Shown: positions 1-8,534 of the stretch, in pieces
Layout: every line of letters starts with the position of its first letter
How positions within the stretch are numbered: the first letter of the stretch is position 1
Assembly: GCF_010365285.1 (NCBI RefSeq)
Contig: NZ_CP048286.1
Location: 1,350,001 to 1,414,000 of the forward strand
Direction of reading: 5' to 3'
Source of the DNA: Paenibacillus rhizovicinus
Lineage (GTDB): Bacteria; Bacillota; Bacilli; Paenibacillales; Paenibacillaceae
Length of the DNA: 64,000 nt
Made by a program: the position numbers and the translations under genes
The notes under the pieces: model-generated
Seen by the model: the letters and a program-made list of their open reading frames with translations, nothing else
Told to the model about the DNA's origin: nothing
Database searches by the model: none

Positions 1-567
1 CGAAACGATCATTTGACGTTCGGTAGCCGCGTCGGGATATCCGAGCGAAATTTTCATCATGAAACGATCCAGCTGCGCTTCGGGCAGCGAGTACGTGCCG
101 TCGAATTCGATCGGGTTCTGGGTGGCGATGAGCGTGAACGGCACAGGCAGGTCATACGTGTCGCCGTCTACCGTCACATGGCGTTCTTCCATCGCTTCCA
201 GCAGCGCGGACTGCGTCTTCGTCGTCGCGCGGTTGATCTCGTCGACGAGGACCAGGTTCGCCATTACGGGACCGGGGCGAAATAGAAACGTCTCATGCTT
301 CGGGTGGTAAATCGCTACGCCAGTTATATCTGAAGGCAGCAGGTCGGGGTTGCACTGAATGCGGCGGAACTGCCCGCCGATCGTGCGCGACAGCGCCTTC
401 ACGAGTTGTGTTTTGCCCGTTCCCGGGACATCTTCGATAAGGACATGGCCGCCGGCCAGAAGCGCCGTTAACAGCCGCTCGATTTCGGAACGTTTCCCGA
501 GGATGCAGCTTTCTAGATTGCGGCGGATTTCATTGCTTAACCGGTATTCCGCTGTACGAGTCTCCAT
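1..567 (-). CDS. MoxR-family AAA+ ATPase (N-terminal part, cut by window edge)
   Basis: The visible 189 codons encode the N-terminal AAA+ core of a MoxR-type ATPase, a family of chaperone-like ATPases that usually works with VWA-domain proteins in assembling or maturing partner complexes. The Walker A motif GTGKT has its lysine near residue 52, and a Walker B/DEINR motif follows around residue 110. A later TQNP segment matches the sensor 1 region. The ATG at 567 is preceded by a strong GGGAGGAA ribosome binding site. The 3' end and any DUF58/VWA partner gene would lie left of the window. Confidence 0.9.
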   Translation of the reverse strand, partial: METRTAEYRLSNEIRRNLESCILGKRSEIERLLTALLAGGHVLIEDVPGTGKTQLVKALSRTIGGQFRRIQCNPDLLPSDITGVAIYHPKHETFLFRPGPVMANLVLVDEINRATTKTQSALLEAMEERHVTVDGDTYDLPVPFTLIATQNPIEFDGTYSLPEAQLDRFMMKISLGYPDAATERQMIVS

Positions 568-848
568 GAACATTCCTCCCGGAAAAATGCAAGATATAAG
601 TGCTGCGTCTAGGAGTCTGTCCGATGCCGGCAGTCGAAGGTATAACGAGGCCCAATGACCGGATTCATGCAGCGTAAGCGGTATAAATCCAGTAATTGGG
701 CATGTACAAAAGCAGCTTCTTCGGGCAGGCTCCTGATCCTATTATTTTACAGAAAATACATTCTCCCGTATAGGCGCATAACCGCCAAAAAAAATTGGAG
801 ATTCCCACAGAGGGAATCTCCAATGCCGCGCTTGCGTTATAGGTGAAG
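568..848. other. Intergenic region between moxR-like gene and spoVA operon
   Basis: About 280 bp containing the spoVA terminator and, by position, the promoter of the MoxR gene. No coding sequence is convincing here. I could not pick a clear sigma-A promoter. Confidence 0.5.
787..824 (-). terminator. Rho-independent terminator of the spoVA operon
   Basis: Read on the minus strand, a perfect 13-bp stem (ATTGGAGATTCCC with its complement, 5-nt loop) is followed at once by a run of eight T residues. It lies just after the spoVAE stop codon. Confidence 0.92.
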
Positions 849-1199
849 CTATCCTTTCGGCCTGACTGCAATTGCCGCCAGGAACGAGAAAATGATCGCC
901 GCGGATATGCCCGCGCTCGTAATGTCGAAGATCCCCGTAATGATCCCGATCCATCCGTCGCGATGAAGCTCCGTCAGCGCCCCGTGAACGAGCGCGTTGC
1001 CGAAGCTGGTAATCGGAACCGTCGCCCCGGCTCCGGCGAACTTGATGAGCGGATCGTACCAGCCGATGCCGTCCACGACCGCTCCCGCCACTACGAGCGA
1101 TGCCATCGTATGCGCCGGCGTCAGCTTCGCCACGTCGAACAACAGCTGGCCGATCAGGCAGATGCCGCCGCCCACGATAAAAGCCCACAAATAAATCAT
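849..1199 (-). CDS. spoVAE: Stage V sporulation protein AE (SpoVAEb type)
   Basis: A 116-residue, very hydrophobic membrane protein of the SpoVA complex, which moves Ca-dipicolinate into the developing spore and releases it at germination. It has the family's conserved Gly-rich stretches (GGGICLIGQ near residue 10, [14 protein letters not shown] near 55-68) and three to four membrane segments, and is the usual length for the short SpoVAEb form. The start is supported by a GGAAGGGAG site. It follows spoVAD by 23 bp and is the last gene of a spoVAC-D-E unit. SpoVAA, B and F are not present here, as is common for the three-gene version of the operon. Confidence 0.95.
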   Translation of the reverse strand: MIYLWAFIVGGGICLIGQLLFDVAKLTPAHTMASLVVAGAVVDGIGWYDPLIKFAGAGATVPITSFGNALVHGALTELHRDGWIGIITGIFDITSAGISAAIIFSFLAAIAVRPKG

Positions 1200-1222
1200 G
1201 CTGCCATGCTCCCTTCCTCTTG

Positions 1223-2239
1223 TTATTGATGCATCGGACTTTCAAGCGCAACGGCGTGGGCGATGCAAGGTATCGACTCTCCCTGCTGATAAGACAACGG
1301 CGACAAGAGCGCGCCCGTCGCGCAGACGAGAATCCGTTTCAACTCGCCCTTCTGCAGCCGTTTCAACAGATGGCCGTAGGTGACGACGGCGGAGCTGCCG
1401 CAGCCGCTCCCTCCCGCCTGCACCTTCTGATTCTGCACATCGTAAACCATCAGCCCGCAATCGCCGAAGACCGTATCCTCCATCGGAACGCCGTCTCTGG
1501 CAAACAAATCTTTGGCGATGGCGTGGCCGACAGTGGCTAGATCCCCCGTGACGATGAGGTCGTAATCCTTCGGCTGCCTGCCGGTATCGTTGAAATGCGC
1601 GGTCAGCGTATCAACCGCCGCCGGGGCCATCGCCGCACCCATATTGAACGGGTCCGTGATGCCCAAATCGACGATCTTGCCGATCGTCGCGCATTCCACG
1701 ACCGGCCCTTCGCCATCCGGCGCCACGACGACCGCCCCCGCGCCGGTAACGGTGTATTGCGCGGTAGGCGGCTTCTGCGCGCCGTATTCCGTCGGGTAGC
1801 GGAACTGTTTCTCCGCCGTACAGTTGTGGCTGCACGTTCCCGCAAGCACGTATTGACCGGAACCGGAATTGACGATCAGGGACGCGAGCGCGAGCGACTC
1901 CATGGAGGTCGAGCAGGCGCCGAATACGCCAAGGTACGGCGCGCCGATCGTCCTTGCCGCGAAGCTGTTGCTGATGATTTGGTTCATCAGATCGCCGCCG
2001 ACGTAAAACTGCAGCTGCTGCTTGTTGACCTTGGCCTTCTCCAGCGCCATCTCGGACGCTTGCTCCAGCAGGAGGCGCTCCGCTTTCTCCCAGCTCTTCT
2101 GCTGCATGTCCAGCTCCGGATGAACGAGGTCGAAGTCGGCGGCGAGCGGTCCGTCCCCCTCGTCGGGTCCGACGACCGTCGCCGCGCCGATGATGACGGG
2201 CCGTTTATCGAACCACCATGTTTGTTTGCCGCGCAGCAT
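1223..2239 (-). CDS. spoVAD: Stage V sporulation protein AD
   Basis: A 338-residue protein of the thiolase fold that serves as the cytosolic dipicolinate-binding subunit of the SpoVA channel. Family knowledge says it does not act as a thiolase. The conserved N-terminal [11 protein letters not shown] and the [10 protein letters not shown] segment (around residue 107) identify it. It starts 1 bp after the spoVAC stop, with GGAGGAC as ribosome binding site, so translation is probably coupled. Length matches the family. Confidence 0.96.
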   Translation of the reverse strand: MLRGKQTWWFDKRPVIIGAATVVGPDEGDGPLAADFDLVHPELDMQQKSWEKAERLLLEQASEMALEKAKVNKQQLQFYVGGDLMNQIISNSFAARTIGAPYLGVFGACSTSMESLALASLIVNSGSGQYVLAGTCSHNCTAEKQFRYPTEYGAQKPPTAQYTVTGAGAVVVAPDGEGPVVECATIGKIVDLGITDPFNMGAAMAPAAVDTLTAHFNDTGRQPKDYDLIVTGDLATVGHAIAKDLFARDGVPMEDTVFGDCGLMVYDVQNQKVQAGGSGCGSSAVVTYGHLLKRLQKGELKRILVCATGALLSPLSYQQGESIPCIAHAVALESPMHQ

Positions 2240-2240
2240 G

Positions 2241-2693
2241 TCAGTGTCCTCCGATTCCGAAGATTAAATAGACCAAACCGACGAAGAAAGCCGCGACGAC
2301 GCCGAATACGATAACCGAGCCCGCCAGCTTGAACATATTGGCGCCAACGCCGAGCACGAGTCCCTCGCTCCGATGCTCGAGCGCAGCGGAACACATGGAA
2401 TTGGCGAAACCCGTTACGGGAACGGCCGTGCCCGCTCCGGCCCACTGCGCGATTTTATCGTAGACGCCGAGGCAGGTCAGAATGACGGATATGAGAATCA
2501 ACACGGCGACCGTCGGATTACCCGCAGCCGTCCGCGACATATGGAGGCCGTAAATAAACACTTCGGATATGGCTTGTCCCAAGATGCAGATCAAGCCGCC
2601 GACGAGGAAAGCCCGGACGCAATTGGCAAAAATCGACCTGGACGGTTCCCTTGTTTTGGCATAGTTTTGGTATTCTTTAGGCGACATTGTCAT
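2241..2693 (-). CDS. spoVAC: Stage V sporulation protein AC
   Basis: A 150-residue membrane protein of the SpoVA dipicolinate channel, the subunit reported to behave as a mechanosensitive channel in B. subtilis. The conserved FLVGGLICILGQ, GAGTAVPVTGFANS and FKLAGSVIVFG segments are present. It is first of the three spoVA genes. The ATG starts at 2693 and 2687 have only a weak AAGAAG upstream. A much better AGAGGAGG site (2741-2748) sits upstream of an in-frame extension that begins with ATC codons at 2735 or 2732, so the real N-terminus may be 13-14 residues longer (see findings). Confidence 0.93.
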   Translation of the reverse strand: MTMSPKEYQNYAKTREPSRSIFANCVRAFLVGGLICILGQAISEVFIYGLHMSRTAAGNPTVAVLILISVILTCLGVYDKIAQWAGAGTAVPVTGFANSMCSAALEHRSEGLVLGVGANMFKLAGSVIVFGVVAAFFVGLVYLIFGIGGH

Positions 2694-2870
2694 CTTCTTG
2701 TATTTGTTCTGTCCAGCGCTCTTCGTTGCGATGATCGTGCCCTCCTCTTGTTCATTTGCTTGAAGTATGTGTCAAATCAGAGCGGCTTATGCCATTCCGG
2801 AAAATCTGGCCGGGGCGCCTGCCGATCGGTTTCTCTCGGCAATCACGAGCCTTCGGCAGACAGCACGAAG

Positions 2871-2895
2871 AGCGCTCGCAAGAGTTGCGAACGCT
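2871..2895. other. Inverted repeat downstream of the small peptide gene
   Basis: An 11-bp stem with one mismatch (AGCG.TCGCAA / TTGCGA.CGCT) and a 3-nt loop. It has no T-tract, so it is a weak terminator candidate or an RNA hairpin 40 bp after the gene ending at 2935. Confidence 0.4.
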
Positions 2896-2934
2896 CCGGA
2901 CAGCGACTGATGGATACGCGCTGCCCTGCTCAAT

Positions 2935-3033
2935 TTACAGCAGAATCGCAACGAACAGCAGAACGACAAGCAGAATGAACAAGATCAGCACCAGCAGGGC
3001 GAAATCGTAAACGCTTTTAACTCCCCATAGCAT
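2935..3033 (-). CDS. YjcZ-like small hydrophobic sporulation peptide
   Basis: A 32-residue peptide: a short polar start (MLWGVKSVYD) followed by one hydrophobic segment (FALLVLILFILLVVLLFVAILL). The shape and the FALxVxLFILLV pattern resemble the YjcZ/YhdX-type sporulation peptides that spore formers carry in many copies. A good AGAGGAG ribosome binding site lies 11 bp upstream of the ATG. It lies next to spoVA but is separated from it by 240 bp, so co-transcription is not implied. The function is unknown. The family assignment is by resemblance only. Confidence 0.65.
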   Translation of the reverse strand: MLWGVKSVYDFALLVLILFILLVVLLFVAILL

Positions 3034-3196
3034 GACGGAAACTCCTCTCGGCCAAGGTGATGCGGCTGTCGCCGTCTGTTAACGGCGCGGCGCGTTACGG
3101 GATAGGCTTCTGCTGTATGTTTATGCGGACAAATGCGGATGCGAGCGTTGTCCTGCGGCATTTCGTTGCACGAACGGGACGGCATGACGGGAACGC

Positions 3197-4270
3197 CTAT
3201 CCGGAACGCCGGACGATGAGCCTTGCGGCAAGGATGATCTTCTCCGGCTGCGCCTCGGGCTGCAGCAGCTTGCGCGCGAATGCCTCGACCGCTCGTATGC
3301 CGAGCGTTTCCTTTGCCAGGTCTACCGTTGTCAGCGGCACTGCCGCCTTCATGCCTGCAGCGGTATTGTCGATGCCGACGACCCGAACGCTGTCTTGCAA
3401 GTTCCGATTCCGCAGAAGCTCCAGCAATTGCAGCGCCAGATCGTCGTTCGCGCAAACGAATCCGTCCGGCAGCCCCTCTTCTATCGCCGCTTCCAGCTTG
3501 CGTCCCATTGCCGCCTGGCAGGCAGACAGGGCTACGCTGCCATAGGGTACCGTCCATTTCTTAAGCTGCACGGGATTCGCGTCCGCGCCGCCGCGCTTGG
3601 ACCCACTCGATTCCTTGAAATCGTCCAGCGCCTGCCGGCAGCCCCACCAGCGCTCCCTGAAGCTGACGGCAAAGCTGTCGCGTCCGATGAAGACGATGCG
3701 GCGGCATCCTTGCGAAAGCAAGTGACGGCAAGCCATGCGCCCGGCTTCGGCATTGGCATTCAGAACCGCATCCGCGCCGATCAGCGGTTCTTCGTGATCC
3801 GCCAGTACAATCGGCAAGCCAAGCCGCTTAAGGCGCAGCAGCATGCCGAGCGGGCATTTGCCCGCTATGATGAACCCGGCTGCCGCAGGAACGGTATCCG
3901 GATCGGCGTTCACGCCGCCTCCCGGAACGAGCTCCGGGGCATTCGACTCTTCCGCCCCGAATGTGAAAAATTTCGGCTGCAGTCCCTGCAGCCGGCAGCC
4001 GGCCTCAAGCCCTTCCCGCACCCGCAGCCAGAAGCTTGGCTCCTGGTCGTGACTCTCGTCCAGTCCGATGAAGACCAGCTTCTCCTCCAGGATCTCTTTA
4101 TCCCCGCTTGCAGACGGTTTGATTGTATAGCCCAACGCGCCGGCTAATGCCGTTACTTCCCTGCGAGTCGCTTCGCTGACGCCGGGCTTGCCTGCGAGCG
4201 CCTGCGACACGGTATATTTGGACACGCCAAGCCGGTCGGCGAGCTGCTGCATCGATATTTTTCGGGCCAT
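3197..4270 (-). CDS. LacI-family transcriptional regulator
   Basis: A 357-residue LacI/GalR repressor. The N-terminal helix-turn-helix (MQQLADRLGVSKYTVSQALAG, residues 6-26) is followed by the hinge and a periplasmic-binding-protein-like sugar sensor domain ending near residue 350. The ATG has a strong AAAGGAGGC site. It is divergent from the glycoside hydrolase at 4441. The shared 170-bp region carries two GCTC/GAGC inverted repeats, so it is the likely local repressor of that gene. The inducer cannot be read from the sequence. Confidence 0.93.
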   Translation of the reverse strand: MARKISMQQLADRLGVSKYTVSQALAGKPGVSEATRREVTALAGALGYTIKPSASGDKEILEEKLVFIGLDESHDQEPSFWLRVREGLEAGCRLQGLQPKFFTFGAEESNAPELVPGGGVNADPDTVPAAAGFIIAGKCPLGMLLRLKRLGLPIVLADHEEPLIGADAVLNANAEAGRMACRHLLSQGCRRIVFIGRDSFAVSFRERWWGCRQALDDFKESSGSKRGGADANPVQLKKWTVPYGSVALSACQAAMGRKLEAAIEEGLPDGFVCANDDLALQLLELLRNRNLQDSVRVVGIDNTAAGMKAAVPLTTVDLAKETLGIRAVEAFARKLLQPEAQPEKIILAARLIVRRSG

Positions 4271-4294
4271 TGAAGGCGCCTCCTTTCATCTAAA

Positions 4295-4346
4295 GCTCGC
4301 TTTGAGCGAACAGTTGACTTTTCTTTATTTTAGCTCTAAAGTGAGC
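4295..4346 (+). promoter_or_regulatory. Promoter with two candidate LacI operators for the glycoside hydrolase
   Basis: Two inverted repeats of the form GCTC-N5/6-GAGC lie at 4295-4307 and 4333-4346. A promoter-like pair, TTGACT (4314-4319) and TAAAGT (4337-4342) with 17 bp spacing, fits so that the second repeat exactly brackets the -10 element. That is the expected layout for repression. The first repeat is also part of a longer TCGCT-TTG-AGCGA palindrome (4297-4309). Confidence 0.5.
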
Positions 4347-4440
4347 CGCGTATAAAGTGCCCGTCACCTAACAAACCTAACATTTTTATTGGATCTGTAT
4401 TATTATTATCCACCACCACATCGAGAGGCAGTGAAAGAGA

Positions 4441-7400
4441 ATGAGCAAGCAGATTTTATTCTATGACGGAAGTTTTCCATACGCAGGCGAAAGGCCGAAT
4501 GCGGCAGCGCTCGCAAGGCTGCAAGAAGATTTCCGCATCGTTAACGCGGCCGAGCTGGCCGATGCGCTTCAAGACGCGGACGTCTACGTGCATCTTCACG
4601 GTTCGTACTTCCCGAAAGCCGCATGGCCGGCTATCCTTGCGCATGCTAACCAAGGCAAAGGCCTGATCGCCGCCGGCGGCGCTCCGTTCAAAACGCCTGT
4701 AACAGGCGAAGCGGGCAGCTGGAAAGCGGAACCGGATCAAACCGCCTATCATCAGCAGATCCACATCCACGAGGCGCTGCCTGTAGCTACGGAAGGCGTC
4801 GCCAAGCTGGCGGCCAACCGTGACATCGCGCTCTTCGAGGGCTATGAGTCGCTCTTCACGATTCAACCGACCTTCGGACTGGTGCTGCACGTTACGCACG
4901 CGGACGATTGTCCCGGCCAGCAGAACGGATCCGCCGGTCCGATCGATGCGCATATTTACCCGCTCTTGAAAGGCATCAGCGGCGACGGCCTGGATCGCGA
5001 ACGTTCCGCGCCGGCCGTCCTGATCGAGTTCACCAAAGGCCCGTTCGCCGGCAGCCGGATGATCTTCGTGAACCAGCAGCTCGGCGATGCTTTCTGGTCC
5101 GGAAACGGTGCGGAAGCGCTGGCCAAATGGGCGGCTTTCACGGCGTCCGGCGTAACGGAGCTGTGGCTTAAGCCGAACTACGGCTCCTATGAGCTCGGAG
5201 AACGTCCCGTCCTGATGCTGCAGGGGCAGCAAATCTTGCAAACCCGCACGGAGCGCGTCAGCTCGCGGACGGCGGCTTGGACCTTCAACATCCGCGTCCT
5301 GAAAGCGGTCAGCAGCGAAGTGCAGCAATCGGTCCCTTCGTTCGACTACGACAACGGCGGATTTGCCGAAATTTGGCGCACGGAAGCAACGCTTGAAATC
5401 GGGCGCGAGCTCGTCATTCAACGCATCGTAACGCCTCTGGATGCGGAAGCCGGCTTCTATACGTTGGAATGCGAAGCCGTTTCGCCGACGGGCGAACGCC
5501 GCCTGCTCCGCCAAGGCTTCTGGGGCATGGACCAAGCGCTGCTCGAATCCGGCGAGATGATTACGTGCGACCGCGACTATTTCATCAAGAACGGCCGTCC
5601 GCTGCCGATCGTCGGCATGACCTACATGACGAGCGACGTCGCTCGCAAATACTTGTTCCTTCCGAACGCGGCGGTTTGGGACCGCGATATCGCCCAAATG
5701 AAGCGCGCGGGCATCAACTCCATCCGCACGGGCATCTGGACGGCATGGCGCAATTACATGTTCGTCGATGGCCATCCGTACGAAGAAGTCCTTCGCGCCA
5801 TCGACGCGCTCTTCCTGACGGCGAAACGCCACGACATGGAAGTGACGTTCAACTTCTTCGCCTTCACGCCGGAGACATGGGAAGGCGTTAACCCTTACCT
5901 CGATCCGCGCAGCGTGGAAGCGCAGAAGCGGTTCATCGCGGCGATCGTGTCGCGTCACGCGCAATCGAAGCACGTGCATTGGGATCTCATCAACGAGCCT
6001 TCCATGTTCGATCCGAAACGGGTGTTCAGCAACGGCCCGCGCTCCGCGCACGATTCGTTCGAGCATGCCGCTTACCTGGAATGGCTGGAAGCGCGCCACG
6101 GCTCGATCGAGCTGCTCCAGGAACGCTGGAACATGACGCCGTCCGAGCTGCCTTCCTTCGGCGCCGTCAAGCTTCCGGAACCTGGCGACATCGCTTTCGG
6201 CACGACGGAAGTGGTCGAGAAGCGCGGCGGACCTTGGCTCGATTACACGCTGTTCACGATGGACATGCACAACCGCTGGGCATCCCAGCTGATCGATACG
6301 ATTCGCTCCATTCAGCCGAAGCAGCTCGTGACGGTCGGCCAAGACGAAGGCCTCGGCGCGCAGCGTCCGTCGCCGTTCTTCTATGCGGAAGCCGTCGACT
6401 ATACGACGGTTCATTCCTGGTGGCTGATGGACGACCTCGTATGGGACGGCATCTTCGCGAAAGCGCCGGATAAGCCGAACCTGATTCAGGAAACCGGCAT
6501 CATGTACGTTGAAACGCCGGACGGCCGCGCCAAACGGAGCGAGGAAGAGCTGCGCAACATCCTGGAGCGCAAATACGCTTATGCCTTCTCTACGGGCGGC
6601 GCCGGCGCGGTTCAATGGATCTGGAACATCAACTTCTACATGCACAATATCAACGAATCCCATATCGGCGCCGTTCGCGCAGACGGCACCGAGAAGCCGG
6701 AAGCCAACGTCTCCTATGATTTCGGCTCCTTCATGGAGACCATCCGCGATCTGTTCGTGGACCGCAAGCTGGAAGACGTCGCCGTCATCTACCCGTATTC
6801 CAACGACTTCTCCAACCGTAAGCTGGCGGGCGAAGCAACGACCCGCGCGATCCGCACGCTGTCGTACACGATGAACGTGCATGCGTTCGGCCTCGGCGAA
6901 TACCAGCTCGAATCGCTCGCAACGACGAAGCCGAAGCTGATCATCGTGCCGAGCGCGCATAACTTCAGCTCCGAAGCGCTGGAAACATTGACGGCTCATA
7001 TCGAAACGCACGGCGGCACGCTGCTCTTCACGGGTCCGCTCGGGTTGGACGCGTACTGGCGTCCGGTACAAGCGAAGGCCAACGAGCTCGGACTGGGCGC
7101 CGTCGGCAACCTGCTTCGCGAAGAGCTGCTGGAGCTGAACGGCAAGCTGATTCCGGTTTCGTTCGGCGGTACCCGCATCGCGGACAGCAGCAAAGGCTTA
7201 CCGGCAACGGCAGAAGGCGGACCGGCGAAGCTGACGGAAGTGGAGCTCGGCGCAGGACGCCTGCTCTACTGCCCGTTGCCGATCGAGCTGAACGAGCGCC
7301 TGAAGCCGCTGAAAGCCGTATACGGCCATGCGCTCGAGCAAGCCGGCGTCGAAACCGAAGTGGAATGGCTGCACGGCGGCGATCTGCCCGGCGTTTACGG

Positions 7401-7608
7401 TCGCAAGCTTGCGTTCGCCTCCGGTTCGCTGTACATCTTCGTCTCGGAATTCAGCTGCGATGCGGCGATCGAAATTCGCGATCCTCAGTCCGGCACCGGT
7501 TACGCCTTCACGCTTCCGCAAGAACGTACCGTTATGTTCGCCGCTGACGCGCAGGGCAAGCTGATTGCCGTATACCGTCCGAACGAAGTCACGATCGACG
7601 TTCGTTAA
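4441..7608 (+). CDS. Large clan-A glycoside hydrolase (beta-galactosidase-like, cytoplasmic)
   Basis: A 1055-residue protein without a signal peptide. Residues about 380-740 form a TIM barrel of the GH-A clan: the likely acid/base glutamate is E519 in DLINEPS and the likely nucleophile E684 in LIQETG, both at strand ends as in GH2/GH42 enzymes. The N-terminal ~350 residues and the C-terminal ~300 (a Rossmann-like domain resembling the GH42 trimerisation domain, then a beta-rich tail) flank the barrel. The likely job is intracellular cleavage of a beta-linked oligosaccharide. The substrate is unknown and the exact GH family uncertain. Divergent LacI gene at 4270. Confidence 0.8.
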   Translation: MSKQILFYDGSFPYAGERPNAAALARLQEDFRIVNAAELADALQDADVYVHLHGSYFPKAAWPAILAHANQGKGLIAAGGAPFKTPVTGEAGSWKAEPDQTAYHQQIHIHEALPVATEGVAKLAANRDIALFEGYESLFTIQPTFGLVLHVTHADDCPGQQNGSAGPIDAHIYPLLKGISGDGLDRERSAPAVLIEFTKGPFAGSRMIFVNQQLGDAFWSGNGAEALAKWAAFTASGVTELWLKPNYGSYELGERPVLMLQGQQILQTRTERVSSRTAAWTFNIRVLKAVSSEVQQSVPSFDYDNGGFAEIWRTEATLEIGRELVIQRIVTPLDAEAGFYTLECEAVSPTGERRLLRQGFWGMDQALLESGEMITCDRDYFIKNGRPLPIVGMTYMTSDVARKYLFLPNAAVWDRDIAQMKRAGINSIRTGIWTAWRNYMFVDGHPYEEVLRAIDALFLTAKRHDMEVTFNFFAFTPETWEGVNPYLDPRSVEAQKRFIAAIVSRHAQSKHVHWDLINEPSMFDPKRVFSNGPRSAHDSFEHAAYLEWLEARHGSIELLQERWNMTPSELPSFGAVKLPEPGDIAFGTTEVVEKRGGPWLDYTLFTMDMHNRWASQLIDTIRSIQPKQLVTVGQDEGLGAQRPSPFFYAEAVDYTTVHSWWLMDDLVWDGIFAKAPDKPNLIQETGIMYVETPDGRAKRSEEELRNILERKYAYAFSTGGAGAVQWIWNINFYMHNINESHIGAVRADGTEKPEANVSYDFGSFMETIRDLFVDRKLEDVAVIYPYSNDFSNRKLAGEATTRAIRTLSYTMNVHAFGLGEYQLESLATTKPKLIIVPSAHNFSSEALETLTAHIETHGGTLLFTGPLGLDAYWRPVQAKANELGLGAVGNLLREELLELNGKLIPVSFGGTRIADSSKGLPATAEGGPAKLTEVELGAGRLLYCPLPIELNERLKPLKAVYGHALEQAGVETEVEWLHGGDLPGVYGRKLAFASGSLYIFVSEFSCDAAIEIRDPQSGTGYAFTLPQERTVMFAADAQGKLIAVYRPNEVTIDVR

Positions 7609-7684
7609 GACAATCCTTTAAGACAATCCTTTAAGACAATCCTTTAACACATTCCTGTAAGACAATCCTTGACACAATCCTTGT
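7606..7684. repeat. 13-bp tandem repeat after the glycoside hydrolase
   Basis: GACAATCC recurs at 7609, 7622, 7635 and 7661, with a diverged copy at 7648, giving a 13-bp period (unit TAAGACAATCCTT). The last partial unit is at 7671. The first unit includes the stop codon of the upstream gene, and each unit contains TAA. Confidence 0.9.
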
Positions 7685-7691
7685 CATAACA

Positions 7692-7742
7692 AGAGAGGCG
7701 AGTGAGTTCCCTTTGCGGAAGCTCACTCGCCTCTTTGTTTTA
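7692..7742. terminator. Bidirectional terminator
   Basis: A long stem (AGGCGAGTGAG...CTCACTCGCCT, about 12 bp plus an imperfect inner part) followed by TTTGTTTT on the plus strand. It lies between the convergent hydrolase and nitroreductase genes. Confidence 0.9.
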
Positions 7743-7755
7743 CCTAGACCGACAA

Positions 7756-8331
7756 TTAAGCCTCGATCCAAGTTGTTTTGCTTGCGGCTGCCGAACGCTT
7801 GCCTTGCGTCGGCGTCATGTCCGGAACGCCGAGGTAGATAAAGCCCAGCATCTTATCTTGGGGACGCAGTCCGAACGCCTCGTTCATAAGCGGGTGGAAG
7901 CATGGCTCGCCGGTTCTCCACACCGCGCCGAGTCCAAGCTCGTTGACGGTCAACAGCATATTTTGAATGGCCGCGAATACGGCGCCGTATTCTTCCAGCT
8001 CAATGACGTCGCGCCGTTCCACCGGAACGACGGCAACTCCGATCACGACCGGCGAACGACGAGCCTTCGACATGGCGTCGGCTGCTTTCGTTTCCAGCAC
8101 GGCCGCATCCGCGTCTTCGCCTGCCTGGCTCGTTGCGATCGCCGCAAGCGCTTGGCCCAGCTTATTGCGGCCCTCGCCGCTCATAACGAAAAACTGCCAA
8201 GGCTCGGTCAAACGGTGATTCGGAGCCCATGTGCCCGCTTCCAAAATCTGTTCGATCATTTCTTTGGCAACCGGCTCCTGCGTGACTTTGCCGATGCTCC
8301 GTCTTGTACGAATCGCTTCGATAACGTTCAT
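7756..8331 (-). CDS. Nitroreductase-family FMN oxidoreductase
   Basis: About 191 residues with the nitroreductase fold. The N-terminal RTRRSI (FMN phosphate contact) and the GTWAPNHRLTEPWQF segment are typical, as is GLGAVWRTGE in the C-terminal half. Members reduce nitro groups, quinones or flavins with NAD(P)H. The ATG at 8331 gives the usual MNVIEAIRTRRSI start. A TTG at 8337 with AAAGGA eight bases upstream is an alternative giving two more residues. A single gene between terminators. Confidence 0.9.
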   Translation of the reverse strand: MNVIEAIRTRRSIGKVTQEPVAKEMIEQILEAGTWAPNHRLTEPWQFFVMSGEGRNKLGQALAAIATSQAGEDADAAVLETKAADAMSKARRSPVVIGVAVVPVERRDVIELEEYGAVFAAIQNMLLTVNELGLGAVWRTGEPCFHPLMNEAFGLRPQDKMLGFIYLGVPDMTPTQGKRSAAASKTTWIEA

Positions 8332-8444
8332 GATCAATCTCTCATTCCTTTACGATTTAATAGACTCATTGTAGCATATTTGTCTGCAAAAGTTGATCGG
8401 CAGGTGACGTCCCTGTCCCGCCGTCAACCGCTCCGAGACACGCC

Positions 8445-8487
8445 AAAAAGTCCCGCAGGACGGCGATATGCCGCCATTGCGGGACTT
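8445..8487 (-). terminator. Terminator of the isomerase/Gfo-Idh operon
   Basis: On the minus strand a stem AGTCCCGCA...TGCGGGACT with an inner paired GGCGG/CCGCC part ends in TTTTT. It lies after the stop codon at 8535. Confidence 0.88.
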
Positions 8488-8534
8488 CTCTATGACTTCC
8501 GATAATCGGCTAAGTCGCCTTTATCGGCGGCCGC

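Noticed and set aside
4456..7071. Very long minus-strand open frame
   Set aside because: It is antisense to the glycoside hydrolase, has arginine/valine-rich shadow composition and no family motif.
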